This document shows, piece after piece, positions 1 to 8,311 of a DNA stretch of 64,000 bases (position 1 is the stretch's first letter; every line of letters begins with the position of its first letter). The stretch is from Cupriavidus sp. MP-37 (lineage in GTDB: Bacteria > Pseudomonadota > Gammaproteobacteria > Burkholderiales > Burkholderiaceae). The notes below the pieces were generated by a model that was not told the DNA's origin, did not search any database, and saw nothing but the letters and a program-made list of their open reading frames with translations. The position numbers and the translations under genes are program-made. Location: positions 1,178,001-1,242,000 of the forward strand of contig NZ_CP085345.1 in the NCBI RefSeq assembly GCF_020618415.1. The letters are read 5' to 3'.

Positions 1-23
1 TCAGCAACTCCATCCGATATCCC

Positions 24-485
24 CTAGTTGACGAAAGCGGCAGGCCATACCGGCATCTGCAGGTTGATGCCATAGACGAAGGCCACGGTGCTGATCAGCA
101 CCAGGATCGCGGCATTCAGGATGGCGCCCTTCCAGGTGAATTCATGGCTGGCCATCGACGACACCAGCACCAGCGCCAGCACCGACAGCACCATGCCCAG
201 CGGCTTGAGCACCAGCCCGAACAGCACCACCGAGCCCAGGATCCACAGCAGCGTCTTGATGTCCCAGCGCGCCATTCGGTCCGCTTCGCTCTTGTGCGAC
301 AACGATCCGGCGGCGACCACGGCGCCCAGCAGCGCCAGCACGATGCCAAGCCAGAACGGGAAATAGCCCGGTCCCATCCTGGCGGCGGTGCCCATGGAAT
401 AACCGCGGGCAACGAAGGAAAAGCTGAGACCCAGGATGATGAACATCAGGCCGGAAAGAAAGTCGGTTTGCTTGCGTATGCGCAT
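24..485 (-). CDS. tctB: TctB-family small subunit of a tripartite tricarboxylate transporter
   Basis: About 153 residues with four hydrophobic stretches, beginning MRIRKQTDFLSG and carrying the GPGYFPFW segment typical of TctB. TctB is the small inner-membrane subunit of TTT transporters, which work with TctA and a periplasmic TctC/Bug receptor to import carboxylates. The ATG at 485 is chosen because an AAGGAG-type ribosome site (CCTT on the plus strand) lies just upstream; a longer GTG/ATG reading of 13 extra residues has no such site. The gene points out of the left edge, so the large tctA subunit is expected just outside the window. No matching tctC is adjacent inside the window. Substrate cannot be told. 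Confidence 0.9.
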   Translation of the reverse strand: MRIRKQTDFLSGLMFIILGLSFSFVARGYSMGTAARMGPGYFPFWLGIVLALLGAVVAAGSLSHKSEADRMARWDIKTLLWILGSVVLFGLVLKPLGMVLSVLALVLVSSMASHEFTWKGAILNAAILVLISTVAFVYGINLQMPVWPAAFVN

Positions 486-851
486 GCAGGCTCCTTGAAG
501 CGGGGGGCGACGCGACGACACCAAGGGGTGGCATCGGCTTCGGGAGTTCCGAACAATACATCATGTCGTGATATATTTTTCGGCCGACAAGGGTTATTCC
601 CTACGAATTTGCCGCAGGTTCGCCATGGCGGCTGGCTTGCCGCCGGCGCCAGCGCGGCATGGTGGCGGTGTGGAGGGTTTCTGCGGCGCGCCGGGCGCCC
701 CTCAGGGCACCGGCAGGGCACCGGCAATGCGTGCGGCCTCGGCCTGCGGCCGGGCGCTGGGATGGGTTCAGGAATGACAGGGCGTTAGCTCCGCCCCACT
801 GGCAAGGCGCAGCCGATGCCCCGCCGCGCGGGCAAGCCGCGCCTTACGGCC
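486..851. other. Intergenic region upstream of tctB
   Basis: About 366 bases without a credible gene. It should hold the tctB promoter. A short interrupted palindrome, ATCA-N5-TGAT at 560-572, sits about 75-87 bases upstream of the tctB start and is followed by an AT-rich run, so it may be a regulator site. An 11-base unit AGGGCACCGGC occurs twice in tandem near 703-724. The rest is featureless GC-rich sequence. Confidence 0.35.
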
Positions 852-1820
852 TTATGCCTTGCGCCAGACCGGCGAGGCCGACACCGCCACCTTGCGCGGC
901 AGGATGCCCTGCGCGGCAAAGGCATCGGCAATGCGCTGCTGCTCGGCCAGCGCGGCCGCGTCGACGGTGCGCACGGCATAACTGCGGCGCGCATTCGCGG
1001 CTTCCACCGTGGCGGCATCCAGGCCGATCAGCGGTGCGTGCCAGCGCGCGGCCTCGGCGGGGTTGCGCTTGACCCAGTCGCCCGCTTCGCGCAGCGCGTC
1101 GAACACCACCTCCAGCACCTCCGCATGTGCGCGCGCGAACGGCGTCGCCGCCAGGTAGAAGCGGCGATAGCTCGACAGCCCCTCGCCATCGCGCAGCACG
1201 CGTGCATTGGACTGGCGCTGCACCGCCGCCAGGAACGGATCCCAGATCACCCACGCCGCCACGCTGCCGCGCTCGAACGCCGCGCGCGCATCGGCGGGAC
1301 TCAGATAGGCCGGCTCGATATCGCGGATCGACAGTCCCGCGCGCGCCAGCGCTTCCAGCACCAGGTAGTGCGCGCCGGCCCCCTTGGCAAACGCCACGCG
1401 CTGGCCCTTGAGTTGGGCTACCTCGCGGATCGGCGAATCGGCGCGCACCACGATCGCCTGCGCCTGCGGCGACGGGGTCTCGGTGGCGTAATACGTCAGC
1501 GACGCGCCCGCGGCCAGCGCGAAAGGTGGCACGGCATCGGCGACGTCGGCACTGAGGTCGACGTTGCCGAGGTTCAGCGCCTCCAGCAGCGGCAGGCCGG
1601 AGGTGAACTCATACCACTGCACCGCCACGCCCCTGGGCGCCAGGGCCTTTTCCAGCGTCTGCCGCGATTTCAGCAGGATCATCAGCGTGGAGGACTTCTG
1701 GTAGCCGATGCGCAGCGCCGTCGGGCCCTGGCCCAGGCTGACGCCGGGCAGCGCACTTGCCGCGGCCGCGCCCGCCGCGGCCATAAGCCAGCGGCGACGG
1801 GAATTGAGGGTCGGGGTCAT
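852..1820 (-). CDS. SsuA-like ABC transporter substrate-binding protein (aliphatic sulfonate/taurine type)
   Basis: 322 residues. The N-terminus has a twin-arginine-like signal (NSRRRWLMAAAG) followed by an alanine-rich hydrophobic stretch. The mature part has the NMT1/SsuA-family layout: LRIGYQKS, then GNVDLSADVADAVPPFALAAG, then a segment on tight ligand-binding strands (KGQRVAFAKGAGAHYL). Such proteins bind alkanesulfonates or related anions in the periplasm and hand them to an ABC permease. No permease or ATPase lies beside it here, so it is an orphan receptor or uses a transporter elsewhere. The exact ligand is inferred from the family only. Confidence 0.85.
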   Translation of the reverse strand: MTPTLNSRRRWLMAAAGAAAASALPGVSLGQGPTALRIGYQKSSTLMILLKSRQTLEKALAPRGVAVQWYEFTSGLPLLEALNLGNVDLSADVADAVPPFALAAGASLTYYATETPSPQAQAIVVRADSPIREVAQLKGQRVAFAKGAGAHYLVLEALARAGLSIRDIEPAYLSPADARAAFERGSVAAWVIWDPFLAAVQRQSNARVLRDGEGLSSYRRFYLAATPFARAHAEVLEVVFDALREAGDWVKRNPAEAARWHAPLIGLDAATVEAANARRSYAVRTVDAAALAEQQRIADAFAAQGILPRKVAVSASPVWRKA

Positions 1821-1952
1821 GGCAAGGCTCCAGATGCAGATCGGAGCGCCAGCTTAGTCACGGCATCGCGCAAAGCCAACGAAGATTGTCGCGAATGCTT
1901 ATGCGGCGGCGCTATCATCCAGACTTCCCGCGCCCCTCCCGCACCAAACACC

Positions 1953-2318
1953 ATGAACTTGTCCGCCGGCATCCCCATCCTCCGAATCTTCGCGGTCGAC
2001 AAGGCCAAGGAGTTCTACCTGGATTTCCTTGGCTTCACGCTCGACTGGGAGCATCGCTTCGAAGACGGGTTGCCGCTGTACGCGCAGGTCAGGCGCGACG
2101 GCCTGACGCTGCATCTGAGCGAGCACCATGGCGATGCCACGCCGGGGTCGACCGTGTTCGTGCCGGTGGAGGACATCGATGCGCTGCACCAGGAACTGAC
2201 CGCCAAGGACTATCCGTACGCCAGACCTGGTGTCGAGGACGTGGGCTGGGGCCGGATGCTGCAGGTGGCCGATCCGTTCGGGAACCGGCTGCGCTTTTGC
2301 GAGGTGACAGAGGATTAG
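1953..2318 (+). CDS. Glyoxalase/bleomycin-resistance-fold protein
   Basis: 121 residues starting MNLSAGIPILRIFAVDKAKEFY, a single VOC (vicinal oxygen chelate) fold domain. The stretch DPFGNRLRFCE near the C-terminus is the conserved metal-side/dimer strand of the family. The closest named relatives by eye are the Ble-like proteins, which usually bind small molecules without catalysis, but a metal-dependent lyase or dioxygenase role cannot be excluded. A longer open frame continues far upstream through the opposite-strand ssuA-like gene, but that part is a shadow; the ATG at 1953 gives the family's usual length. It is transcribed away from the SsuA-like gene. Confidence 0.82.
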   Translation: MNLSAGIPILRIFAVDKAKEFYLDFLGFTLDWEHRFEDGLPLYAQVRRDGLTLHLSEHHGDATPGSTVFVPVEDIDALHQELTAKDYPYARPGVEDVGWGRMLQVADPFGNRLRFCEVTED

Positions 2319-2353
2319 GCCACGGCTTCCCGTTGTGCCGGGAAGCCGTGGCC
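2318..2353. terminator. Bidirectional hairpin terminator
   Basis: A perfect 14-base-pair stem (2318-2331 with 2340-2353, GGCCACGGCTTCCC paired with its complement) and an 8-base loop lies directly after the stop codon of the glyoxalase-fold gene and just before the stop of the opposite-strand DUF1254 gene. Its place between convergent genes supports termination in both directions. There is no long T-run. Confidence 0.7.
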
Positions 2354-2364
2354 GGCCGGTCCGC

Positions 2365-3411
2365 TCAGTTGACCGGCTGCGGCTGCGGGAAATTCCACGC
2401 GCCGCTCAGGACTTCGGCGCGGGGCCGATAGAGCCGCACGGTGTAGTTCCAGCCCTCGACCACCGGCAGGCAGTTGGGTACCTGGCCGTCACAGCCGCCG
2501 AACTGGATGGCGATGGCACCATCACTGCCCTTCTTCGCCGTCAGGTTGTTGACCGTGTAGGCATTGGCGGGATTCTTCTGGAAGTAGCCGGCGGCGTTGT
2601 AGACGCTGACCGACCAGAACGCATCGACGGGCACGTCCTTCACGTTGAGGCGATAGACCGTCTTGCCGTCGTTCTTCGCGGGCGTGACGTTGAGGTAGAC
2701 AGCGTCCTTGTCAGGATTGCCGCCCCAGGCCGCGGCAGTGCCGATCAGGCGGCGTACCGGGTCCACCGTATCCCGGGTGCCGAACGCCTTCCTGAAGTCC
2801 GGCATGGTCGACGACAGCACCAGCAGCGCATCGCGGATCTTCTTCTGGCTGGCCGCATCCCACGCGGGCGGCTCGAACTTCCCCGGGGCCTGCTGGCTTA
2901 CCTTGATCGCATCCTGCAACGCATGGACCTGCCGGATGTCATCCGCGCTGTTCGGATCCACCAGCGTGCGGATCGCCGTGGCCACATAGCGCGTACCGAC
3001 GTTCTCGCGCGTCAGCGTGTACGTGCCCTTGCCGTAGAACACGTTGGGCACATAGTGGTCTTCGTTGATGACCTGCAAGGCCATGAAGCGCTTGCCCGGG
3101 TCCGGCATGGTGATGGTCACCGGGCCGGCATCGAGGTCGAACACACCGGACGAATAGAGCGTGTCGCGGTTAAGGCGGATGACGGTCTGCTGGTCGATCG
3201 ATGCAGGCTCGCGCCGATGCAGCAGCTTGCCGATGCCGCCCTGCCTGATCAGCCCGCCCAGGTACATGTCGGTCTCGGCGCGAATGAAGTTGTCGACGGT
3301 AACGGGAACGGGGGTGCCGGCCGGCGGCGTCGTTGCCGGCTGGGCGTGGGCAGTGCCAAGCATGGCGAGGGCCATGCCCGTCGTGCAGGCGGCGGTCAGT
3401 TTGATCTTCAT
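2365..3411 (-). CDS. DUF1254/DUF1214 domain exported protein
   Basis: 348 residues from the ATG at 3411 (MKIKLTAACTTGMALAML), a clear Sec signal peptide ending at AHA. The N-terminal half is DUF1254 (VIRLNRDTLYSSGVFDL, then FMALQVINEDHY), the C-terminal half DUF1214 (DAFWSVSVYNAAGYF, then NYTVRLYRPRAEVLSGAWNFP). The function of this family is unknown; members are periplasmic or surface proteins common in soil bacteria. It lies directly downstream of a longer paralogue on the same strand, with only about 75 bases between, so the two are probably co-transcribed. Confidence 0.88.
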   Translation of the reverse strand: MKIKLTAACTTGMALAMLGTAHAQPATTPPAGTPVPVTVDNFIRAETDMYLGGLIRQGGIGKLLHRREPASIDQQTVIRLNRDTLYSSGVFDLDAGPVTITMPDPGKRFMALQVINEDHYVPNVFYGKGTYTLTRENVGTRYVATAIRTLVDPNSADDIRQVHALQDAIKVSQQAPGKFEPPAWDAASQKKIRDALLVLSSTMPDFRKAFGTRDTVDPVRRLIGTAAAWGGNPDKDAVYLNVTPAKNDGKTVYRLNVKDVPVDAFWSVSVYNAAGYFQKNPANAYTVNNLTAKKGSDGAIAIQFGGCDGQVPNCLPVVEGWNYTVRLYRPRAEVLSGAWNFPQPQPVN

Positions 3412-3485
3412 GCTGAATTCCATGTGTTTGGAAGGATGAGAGGCGCCCTGCTGGAGCGCATGGCGCCGGGGCCAGGCCTGGCCGC

Positions 3486-4841
3486 TCAGTTGCGCCTGAC
3501 CAGCGGCGCCGGGAACCACTGCCCCGACAGGATCTGCTGGTCCGGTCCATACAAGCGGAAGGTCAGATTGTAGTTCTGCCCCTTGGGCGTCGGCAGCCAG
3601 TTGCCATCGGGGACGCCTTCCGGCCTGGCGGGCGCGAAGTACAGCGTCAGTGAACCGTCCTTGCCGTAGCTCAGCCTGGACTGCTTGTTGATCAGGAACC
3701 GGTTCTTCGCATTGGGGATCACGTGGAAGTTCTTGGAATCCACCGCGATCACCGACCAGAAGTACTTGACGTGACGGGCGGGCAGTTCCGCCTTCGGGAA
3801 GGTGACGGTGTAGACGTTGCCGCCGTCCAGCTTGGCGCCTGTGCCATCGCTATCCGTCTTGAAATAGACCACCTCGTCGGTGCTGTTGGCCCAGATCCCG
3901 GCCAGGTTCACCAGGGTACGGGTCTGGTAGTCGCTGCCGTACTTGCCGATGGTCGCCGGCCGGTTCCAGCCATTCTTGAAAGTACCCGCCGTGGAGAACG
4001 ACTTGAAGAACGCGGGCAGGGTCTTCTCGCGGATGACCTTGTCCACCCGCGCGCGTTCGGCGGGCCCGCTGGCCACCGCGGCGCTGACGGCGCGCACCTT
4101 GGCCTGCAAGGCCTCCATGCCCGGATTGATGTCAGGCTCCGAGCCCAGCGCAAGGGCTGCCGAGTCAAAGGCTTCGGCGCCGGGCAGCTTGTCATTGCTG
4201 AAGGTGGGCGTGGCGGGCACCGGGGCGATCGTTGGCGTGCCGGTAGTCCGCATCGTGATCCGATGCTGCAGCGCGACCGCCTGCTGCTTGTTTGCGCCGA
4301 TTTCCACGCGGGCCAGTACCCGTGCGGTCTTGCCCGGCAGGTCGATGCGCCGCGCCGTGCGCGGCAGTGCCACGCTGGCACCCTTCAGGCAGGCTGCGAA
4401 TTCGCCGCTCGGATGGTCGGGATAGTTGCGCTCGTTGATGTTGGCGACGGTTTCGCCCCAGCCGTTCAGGAACTGGATGGTGTAGTAGCGCCCCTTGATC
4501 GCCGGCACGCTGAAGATCGTGCAGCTCTTGTCGTCGACCGCGACCCAGGCTTCACTGTAGGCAACGTCCAGGTTCGGATTGGCCCACGATACCTCGCCGA
4601 CGTCGCGGTGGATGATCTGGTTCCAGCGGAAGCCTTCCTTCTGGAAGTCGGCCTGCTCCTGGCGCAAGACCAGCAGCCGGCCCAGCAGGTAGAGGTAGGC
4701 GTCATGGATGTCCTGTTCCGACACCGCACCCGCCGCGGCGCCCGGGGCGGTGGCCTGCGGGGAACTGCTGCATCCGGACAGGCCCGCCAGCATCGAAATG
4801 GCCAGCACGGCCACACCAATGGTTCGGTTTGGAAAATGCAT
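3486..4841 (-). CDS. DUF1254/DUF1214 domain lipoprotein
   Basis: 451 residues. The N-terminus MHFPNRTIGVAVLAISMLAGLSGC is a lipoprotein signal with the lipobox LSGC, so the mature protein should be anchored to a membrane by its first cysteine. It has the same two domains as the next gene: DUF1254 (LDVAYSEAWVAVDDKS, FSVPAIKGRYYTIQFLNGWGE) and DUF1214 (VKYFWSVIAVDSKNFHVIPN, LTFRLYGPDQQILSGQWFP). The ATG at 4841 is favoured by a GGAG site just upstream. The pair looks like an old duplication in which one copy stayed soluble and one became a lipoprotein. Function unknown. Confidence 0.88.
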   Translation of the reverse strand: MHFPNRTIGVAVLAISMLAGLSGCSSSPQATAPGAAAGAVSEQDIHDAYLYLLGRLLVLRQEQADFQKEGFRWNQIIHRDVGEVSWANPNLDVAYSEAWVAVDDKSCTIFSVPAIKGRYYTIQFLNGWGETVANINERNYPDHPSGEFAACLKGASVALPRTARRIDLPGKTARVLARVEIGANKQQAVALQHRITMRTTGTPTIAPVPATPTFSNDKLPGAEAFDSAALALGSEPDINPGMEALQAKVRAVSAAVASGPAERARVDKVIREKTLPAFFKSFSTAGTFKNGWNRPATIGKYGSDYQTRTLVNLAGIWANSTDEVVYFKTDSDGTGAKLDGGNVYTVTFPKAELPARHVKYFWSVIAVDSKNFHVIPNAKNRFLINKQSRLSYGKDGSLTLYFAPARPEGVPDGNWLPTPKGQNYNLTFRLYGPDQQILSGQWFPAPLVRRN

Positions 4842-5200
4842 AGGCTCCTCGTTCCAGTAGGGCTGCAAAAACCAGACTGTCGCAGAGGGGTGGCAAAAAG
4901 TGAATTAAGTTTATTGGTCGGGTGATCTGAACAGAATCATCAGGGCGTCGGCTTTCGCGCTCGGCGATCTATTGGTGGCGCCACAACTGCGAGCCAGACC
5001 TTCAGGCATCGGTGCCAGCAGGTTCATTGCCCCATTCCGCCCAACCACACCGGTAGCGTCTCCGCCTCACCCGGTGTCATCCGCGTGTCATCCAGCCCAC
5101 CCAGAATGCCGTCCAGACAGGGCGCAGGCGTCCCTCTGCCAGCCGCTTTTGCGGCAACGCAGCGTTGGAATGCCTTGACGCCCGCTTTTTTCCGTCTTCA
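4842..5200. other. Divergent intergenic region between DUF1254 lipoprotein gene and lacI-type regulator
   Basis: About 360 bases with no gene. The first 80 bases, next to the lipoprotein gene, are AT-richer than the surroundings (AATTAAGTTTATTGG around 4902-4916) and probably carry its promoter. The remainder is GC-rich and shows no clear repeat or hairpin until the palindrome at 5201. Confidence 0.4.
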
Positions 5201-5216
5201 ATGAAAACGTTTTCAT
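5201..5216. promoter_or_regulatory. LacI-family operator palindrome
   Basis: ATGAAAACGTTTTCAT is a perfect 16-base palindrome with the central CG step and A/T arms typical of LacI/PurR-family operators. It ends two bases before the GGAG ribosome site of the LacI-type gene, so repressor binding here would block transcription of its own gene and, by read-through, the ABC importer downstream. Confidence 0.72.
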
Positions 5217-5230
5217 CCGGAGCCGCGAGC

Positions 5231-6298
5231 GTGAGTCGCAAAGAGCCAACCGAGGGCAGGCCCGATACAGCGGGTGGCGCGACCCTGATCGACGTCGCGC
5301 AAGCCGCGCGCGTGTCGCTCGCCACCGCCTCCCGCGTGTTCAGCAGCCCGCACCTGGTGCGCGACAGCACCGCGCAGCGGGTGCGCGAGGCCGCGCGCCG
5401 GCTGAGCTTTCGCCCCAACCTGCTGGGCAGCAAGCTGCGCGCCCAGCAGACCCGCATGATCGGCGTGATGCTGCCGACGCTGGAAAACGCGGTGTTCGCC
5501 GAGTGCTGGCACGGCATCGAGGAAGCGGCGCTGGCGGGCGGGTATTCGCTGATGCTGGTCACCAGCGGCTACGATCCGGCGCGCGAACGCGAGCGGATGG
5601 AGTACCTGCTGCGCCATCGCGTGGACGGCATGGTGCTGACCGTGGCTGACGCGGCGCGCAGCACGGTGCTGGATCAGCTCGACGGCGAGGATGTGCCCTA
5701 CGTGCTCGCGTACAACCAGGCCGGGCCGCGCGGCCGCCGTCATTCGGTATCGGTGGACAACCGGCGCAGCGCCTGCGCGGGCGTGGAGGCGCTGATCGCC
5801 GCCGGGCATTGCCGCATCGCCGTGGTGTCGGGCGCCTTCGTCGCCTCGGACCGCGCGCGCCAGCGCTTCGCCGGCTATCAGGACGCCATGCGCGCGCATG
5901 GGCTGACGCCGGCCGCGCCAGTCTGCCTGCCATCGCACACCGCCAGCCATGCCGAGCAGATCCGCGCGCTGGTGCGGGCCCACGATGCGCCCACCGCCCT
6001 TTTCTGCACCAATGACCTGCTGGCCATCGGCGTGATCTCCGACCTCAGGCGCCTCGGCCTGAGCGTGCCGCGCGACATCTCCGTGCTGGGCTATGACGGT
6101 ATCGCGCTGGGCAACGTGGTCGAACCGCCGTTGGCCACCGTCGTGCAGCCCAATGCGCAAATCGGCGCCAGCGCCGTCAGCCGGTTGCTGGCGCGGCTGA
6201 ACGATGGCGGACGCGCGTCGGTGGCGCTGCCGCGCGTCACGCTGCTGCCGCACGCCCTGCGCATCAACGGCACCGTGGCCGCTGCGCCAAAAACATGA
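5231..6298 (+). CDS. LacI-family transcriptional regulator
   Basis: 355 residues from the GTG at 5231. An N-terminal helix-turn-helix (TLIDVAQAARVSLATASRVFS, hinge RRLSFRPNLLGSKLR) is followed by a periplasmic-binding-like sensor domain (IGVMLPTLENAVFAECW to LLPHALRING). An ATG at 5201 is in frame, but it lies inside the operator palindrome and has no ribosome site, whereas GTG 5231 has GGAG at 5219-5222 with 8-base spacing. The gene is followed 49 bases later by an ABC receptor gene on the same strand, so it is likely the local, self-controlled repressor of the importer. The inducer is unknown. Confidence 0.9.
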   Translation: MSRKEPTEGRPDTAGGATLIDVAQAARVSLATASRVFSSPHLVRDSTAQRVREAARRLSFRPNLLGSKLRAQQTRMIGVMLPTLENAVFAECWHGIEEAALAGGYSLMLVTSGYDPARERERMEYLLRHRVDGMVLTVADAARSTVLDQLDGEDVPYVLAYNQAGPRGRRHSVSVDNRRSACAGVEALIAAGHCRIAVVSGAFVASDRARQRFAGYQDAMRAHGLTPAAPVCLPSHTASHAEQIRALVRAHDAPTALFCTNDLLAIGVISDLRRLGLSVPRDISVLGYDGIALGNVVEPPLATVVQPNAQIGASAVSRLLARLNDGGRASVALPRVTLLPHALRINGTVAAAPKT

Positions 6299-6347
6299 CC
6301 GCTTGCCCATGCTGCATTCCCCCCTGCCCTCAACCAAGGAGCCTCTC

Positions 6348-7370
6348 ATGCAACCAATCCGTTCCTGGCGCCGCCCGCTGCGCTGGATTGCCCTGGCGCT
6401 TGGCGCCGCCGCGTTCAGTCAGGGCGTGGCCGCGCAGACCGCGATCTGCTACAACTGCCCGCCCGAATGGGCCGACTGGGCGGCACAGATCCGCGCCATC
6501 AAGGAAAAGACCGGCGTTCACGTGCCGCTGGACAACAAGAACTCCGGCCAGTCGCTGGCCCAGCTGGTGGCCGAGAAGGCCAGCCCGGTGGCCGACGTGG
6601 TCTACTACGGCGTGACCTTCGGCATCCAGGCGAAGAAGGACGGCGTGACCGCCCCCTACAAGCCCGCCCACTGGAACGACATTCCCGATGGCCTGAAAGA
6701 CCCGCAGGGCAACTGGTTCGCCATCCATTCCGGCACGCTGGGCTTCATGGTCAATGTCGACGCACTGCGCGGCAAGCCGGTGCCGCAGTCATGGGCCGAC
6801 CTGCTCAAGCCCGAGTACAAGGGCCTGGTCGGCTATCTCGACCCGGCCAGCGCCTTCGTCGGCTACGTGGGCGCGGTGGCGGTCAACCAGGCCATGGGCG
6901 GCACGCTCGACAACTTCGGCCCGGCCTTCAAGTATTTCAAGGACCTGCAGAAGAACCAGCCGATCGTGCCCAAGCAGACGGCTTACGCGCGCGTGCTGTC
7001 CGGCGAAATTCCCATCCTGCTCGACTACGACTTCAATGCCTATCGCGCCCGCTACAAGGATCACGCCAACGTGGCCTTCGTGATCCCGAAGGAGGGGTCG
7101 GTGGTCGTTCCCTATGTGATGAGCCTGGTCAACAAGGCGCCGCATGCGGCCGAAGGCCGCAAGGTGCTCGACTTCGTGCTGTCCGACGCCGGCCAGGCAC
7201 TGTGGGCCAATGCCTACCTGCGCCCGGTGCGCGCGGGCGTGGTGCCCAGGGAAGTCCAGGCGCGCTTCCTGCCGGCCACCGAATACGCACGGGCCAAGGC
7301 GGTCGACTTCGGCAAGATGGCCGAGGTGCAGAAGGCATTCAGCGAGCAGTATCTGAAGGAGGTGCGCTGA
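6348..7370 (+). CDS. ABC transporter periplasmic substrate-binding protein (family 1, PotD/AfuA-like)
   Basis: 340 residues starting MQPIRSWRRPLRW with a signal peptide ending near VAAQ. The mature protein has the extracellular solute-binding family 1 layout: YNCPPEWADW, NSGQSLAQLVAEKASPVADVVYYGVTFG, then a hinge SGEIPILLDYDFNAYR. An AAGGAG ribosome site precedes the ATG. It heads a set of two permeases, an ATPase and a phosphodiesterase; the receptor family also serves spermidine, iron and 2-aminoethylphosphonate. Given the phosphodiesterase, an organic phosphodiester or phosphonate ligand is my inference. Confidence 0.88.
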   Translation: MQPIRSWRRPLRWIALALGAAAFSQGVAAQTAICYNCPPEWADWAAQIRAIKEKTGVHVPLDNKNSGQSLAQLVAEKASPVADVVYYGVTFGIQAKKDGVTAPYKPAHWNDIPDGLKDPQGNWFAIHSGTLGFMVNVDALRGKPVPQSWADLLKPEYKGLVGYLDPASAFVGYVGAVAVNQAMGGTLDNFGPAFKYFKDLQKNQPIVPKQTAYARVLSGEIPILLDYDFNAYRARYKDHANVAFVIPKEGSVVVPYVMSLVNKAPHAAEGRKVLDFVLSDAGQALWANAYLRPVRAGVVPREVQARFLPATEYARAKAVDFGKMAEVQKAFSEQYLKEVR

Positions 7371-7393
7371 CCGGCGATGTATCTCCCGCCGGA

Positions 7394-7424
7394 AGGTTGT
7401 CTACCCGTAAGCGGGAGACAACCT
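7394..7424 (+). other. Intercistronic mRNA hairpin
   Basis: AGGTTGTCT (7394-7402) pairs with AGACAACCT (7416-7424), and CCCG (7404-7407) with CGGG (7412-7415), leaving a TAAG loop and one bulged A. It sits between the receptor gene and the first permease, where such stems commonly protect the receptor message from decay and lower expression of the membrane genes downstream. Confidence 0.55.
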
Positions 7425-7483
7425 GCGCGGCCTGACCAGCCGGGCACCACCATCGCCCACCGCCTTATTGCGCCGTCACTGCC

Positions 7484-8302
7484 ATGACCAACCGATCCCC
7501 CTCCCTCTTCCTGTTCGCCTTGCCGGCACTGGTGGTGTTCCTGGCCTTCTTCTGCCTGCCGATGGCGCGGCTCCTGGCGGTCAGCATCACTGGCGAGCAA
7601 GGGGCGGGCGTGTACTGGACCGTGGTCTCCAGTCCGCGCTACCTGCACAGCCTGATGGTCACCGTGCTGCTGTCGGCAGCCGTGACACTGGCCACGCTCG
7701 TGATCGCCGGCATTGCCGGCACCTTCCTGCAGCGCAACGCGGTGCCTGGCAAGTCCGTGCTGGTGGCCATGCTGACCTTTCCACTGGCGTTTCCCGGCGT
7801 AGTGATCGGCTTCATGGTCATCATGCTCGGCGGCCGCAACGGCCTGCTGGCCATGGTCGGAGACAAGCTCGCCGGCGAGCGCTGGACTTTTGCCTACGGC
7901 CTGGGGGGGCTGTTCGTCGGCTACCTGTACTTTTCGATCCCCCGCGTAATCCTGACCGTGATGGCGGCCGTGGAGAAGCTCGATGCCTCGCTGGAAGAAG
8001 CTGCGCGCTCGCTGGGCGCCAGCCCCTGGCGCGTGGTGCGCGACGTGATGCTGCCCGCGCTGATGCCGGCCATGATCTCCAGCGGCGCGATCTGCTTCGC
8101 CACCAGCATGGGCGCGTTCGGTACCGCCTTCACGCTGGCTACGCAGCTCGACGTGCTGCCGCTCACTATCTACAACGAGTTCACCAACTACGCCAACTTC
8201 GGCATGGCCGCGGCGCTATCCATCCTGCTGGGCACCGTCACCTGGGCCTTGCTGGCGGTCGCTCGCTGGTTCTCTGGCGACGCCGTGGCCGCCACCGCGT
8301 AG
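7484..8302 (+). CDS. ABC transporter inner-membrane permease (first)
   Basis: 272 residues, about six membrane segments beginning FLFALPALVVFLAFFCLPM. The cytoplasmic ATPase-contact loop (EAA motif) is visible as LEEAARSLGASPWRVV. Together with the next permease it forms the translocation channel of the importer. It begins 113 bases after the receptor gene, across the hairpin at 7394-7424, and ends 9 bases before the second permease. Confidence 0.9.
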   Translation: MTNRSPSLFLFALPALVVFLAFFCLPMARLLAVSITGEQGAGVYWTVVSSPRYLHSLMVTVLLSAAVTLATLVIAGIAGTFLQRNAVPGKSVLVAMLTFPLAFPGVVIGFMVIMLGGRNGLLAMVGDKLAGERWTFAYGLGGLFVGYLYFSIPRVILTVMAAVEKLDASLEEAARSLGASPWRVVRDVMLPALMPAMISSGAICFATSMGAFGTAFTLATQLDVLPLTIYNEFTNYANFGMAAALSILLGTVTWALLAVARWFSGDAVAATA

Positions 8303-8311
8303 GAGCAACCC

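Noticed and set aside
816..1952. Long open frame on the plus strand through the SsuA-like gene
   Set aside because: It is the GC-rich antisense shadow of a well-supported gene; only its last part, from 1953, is a real protein.
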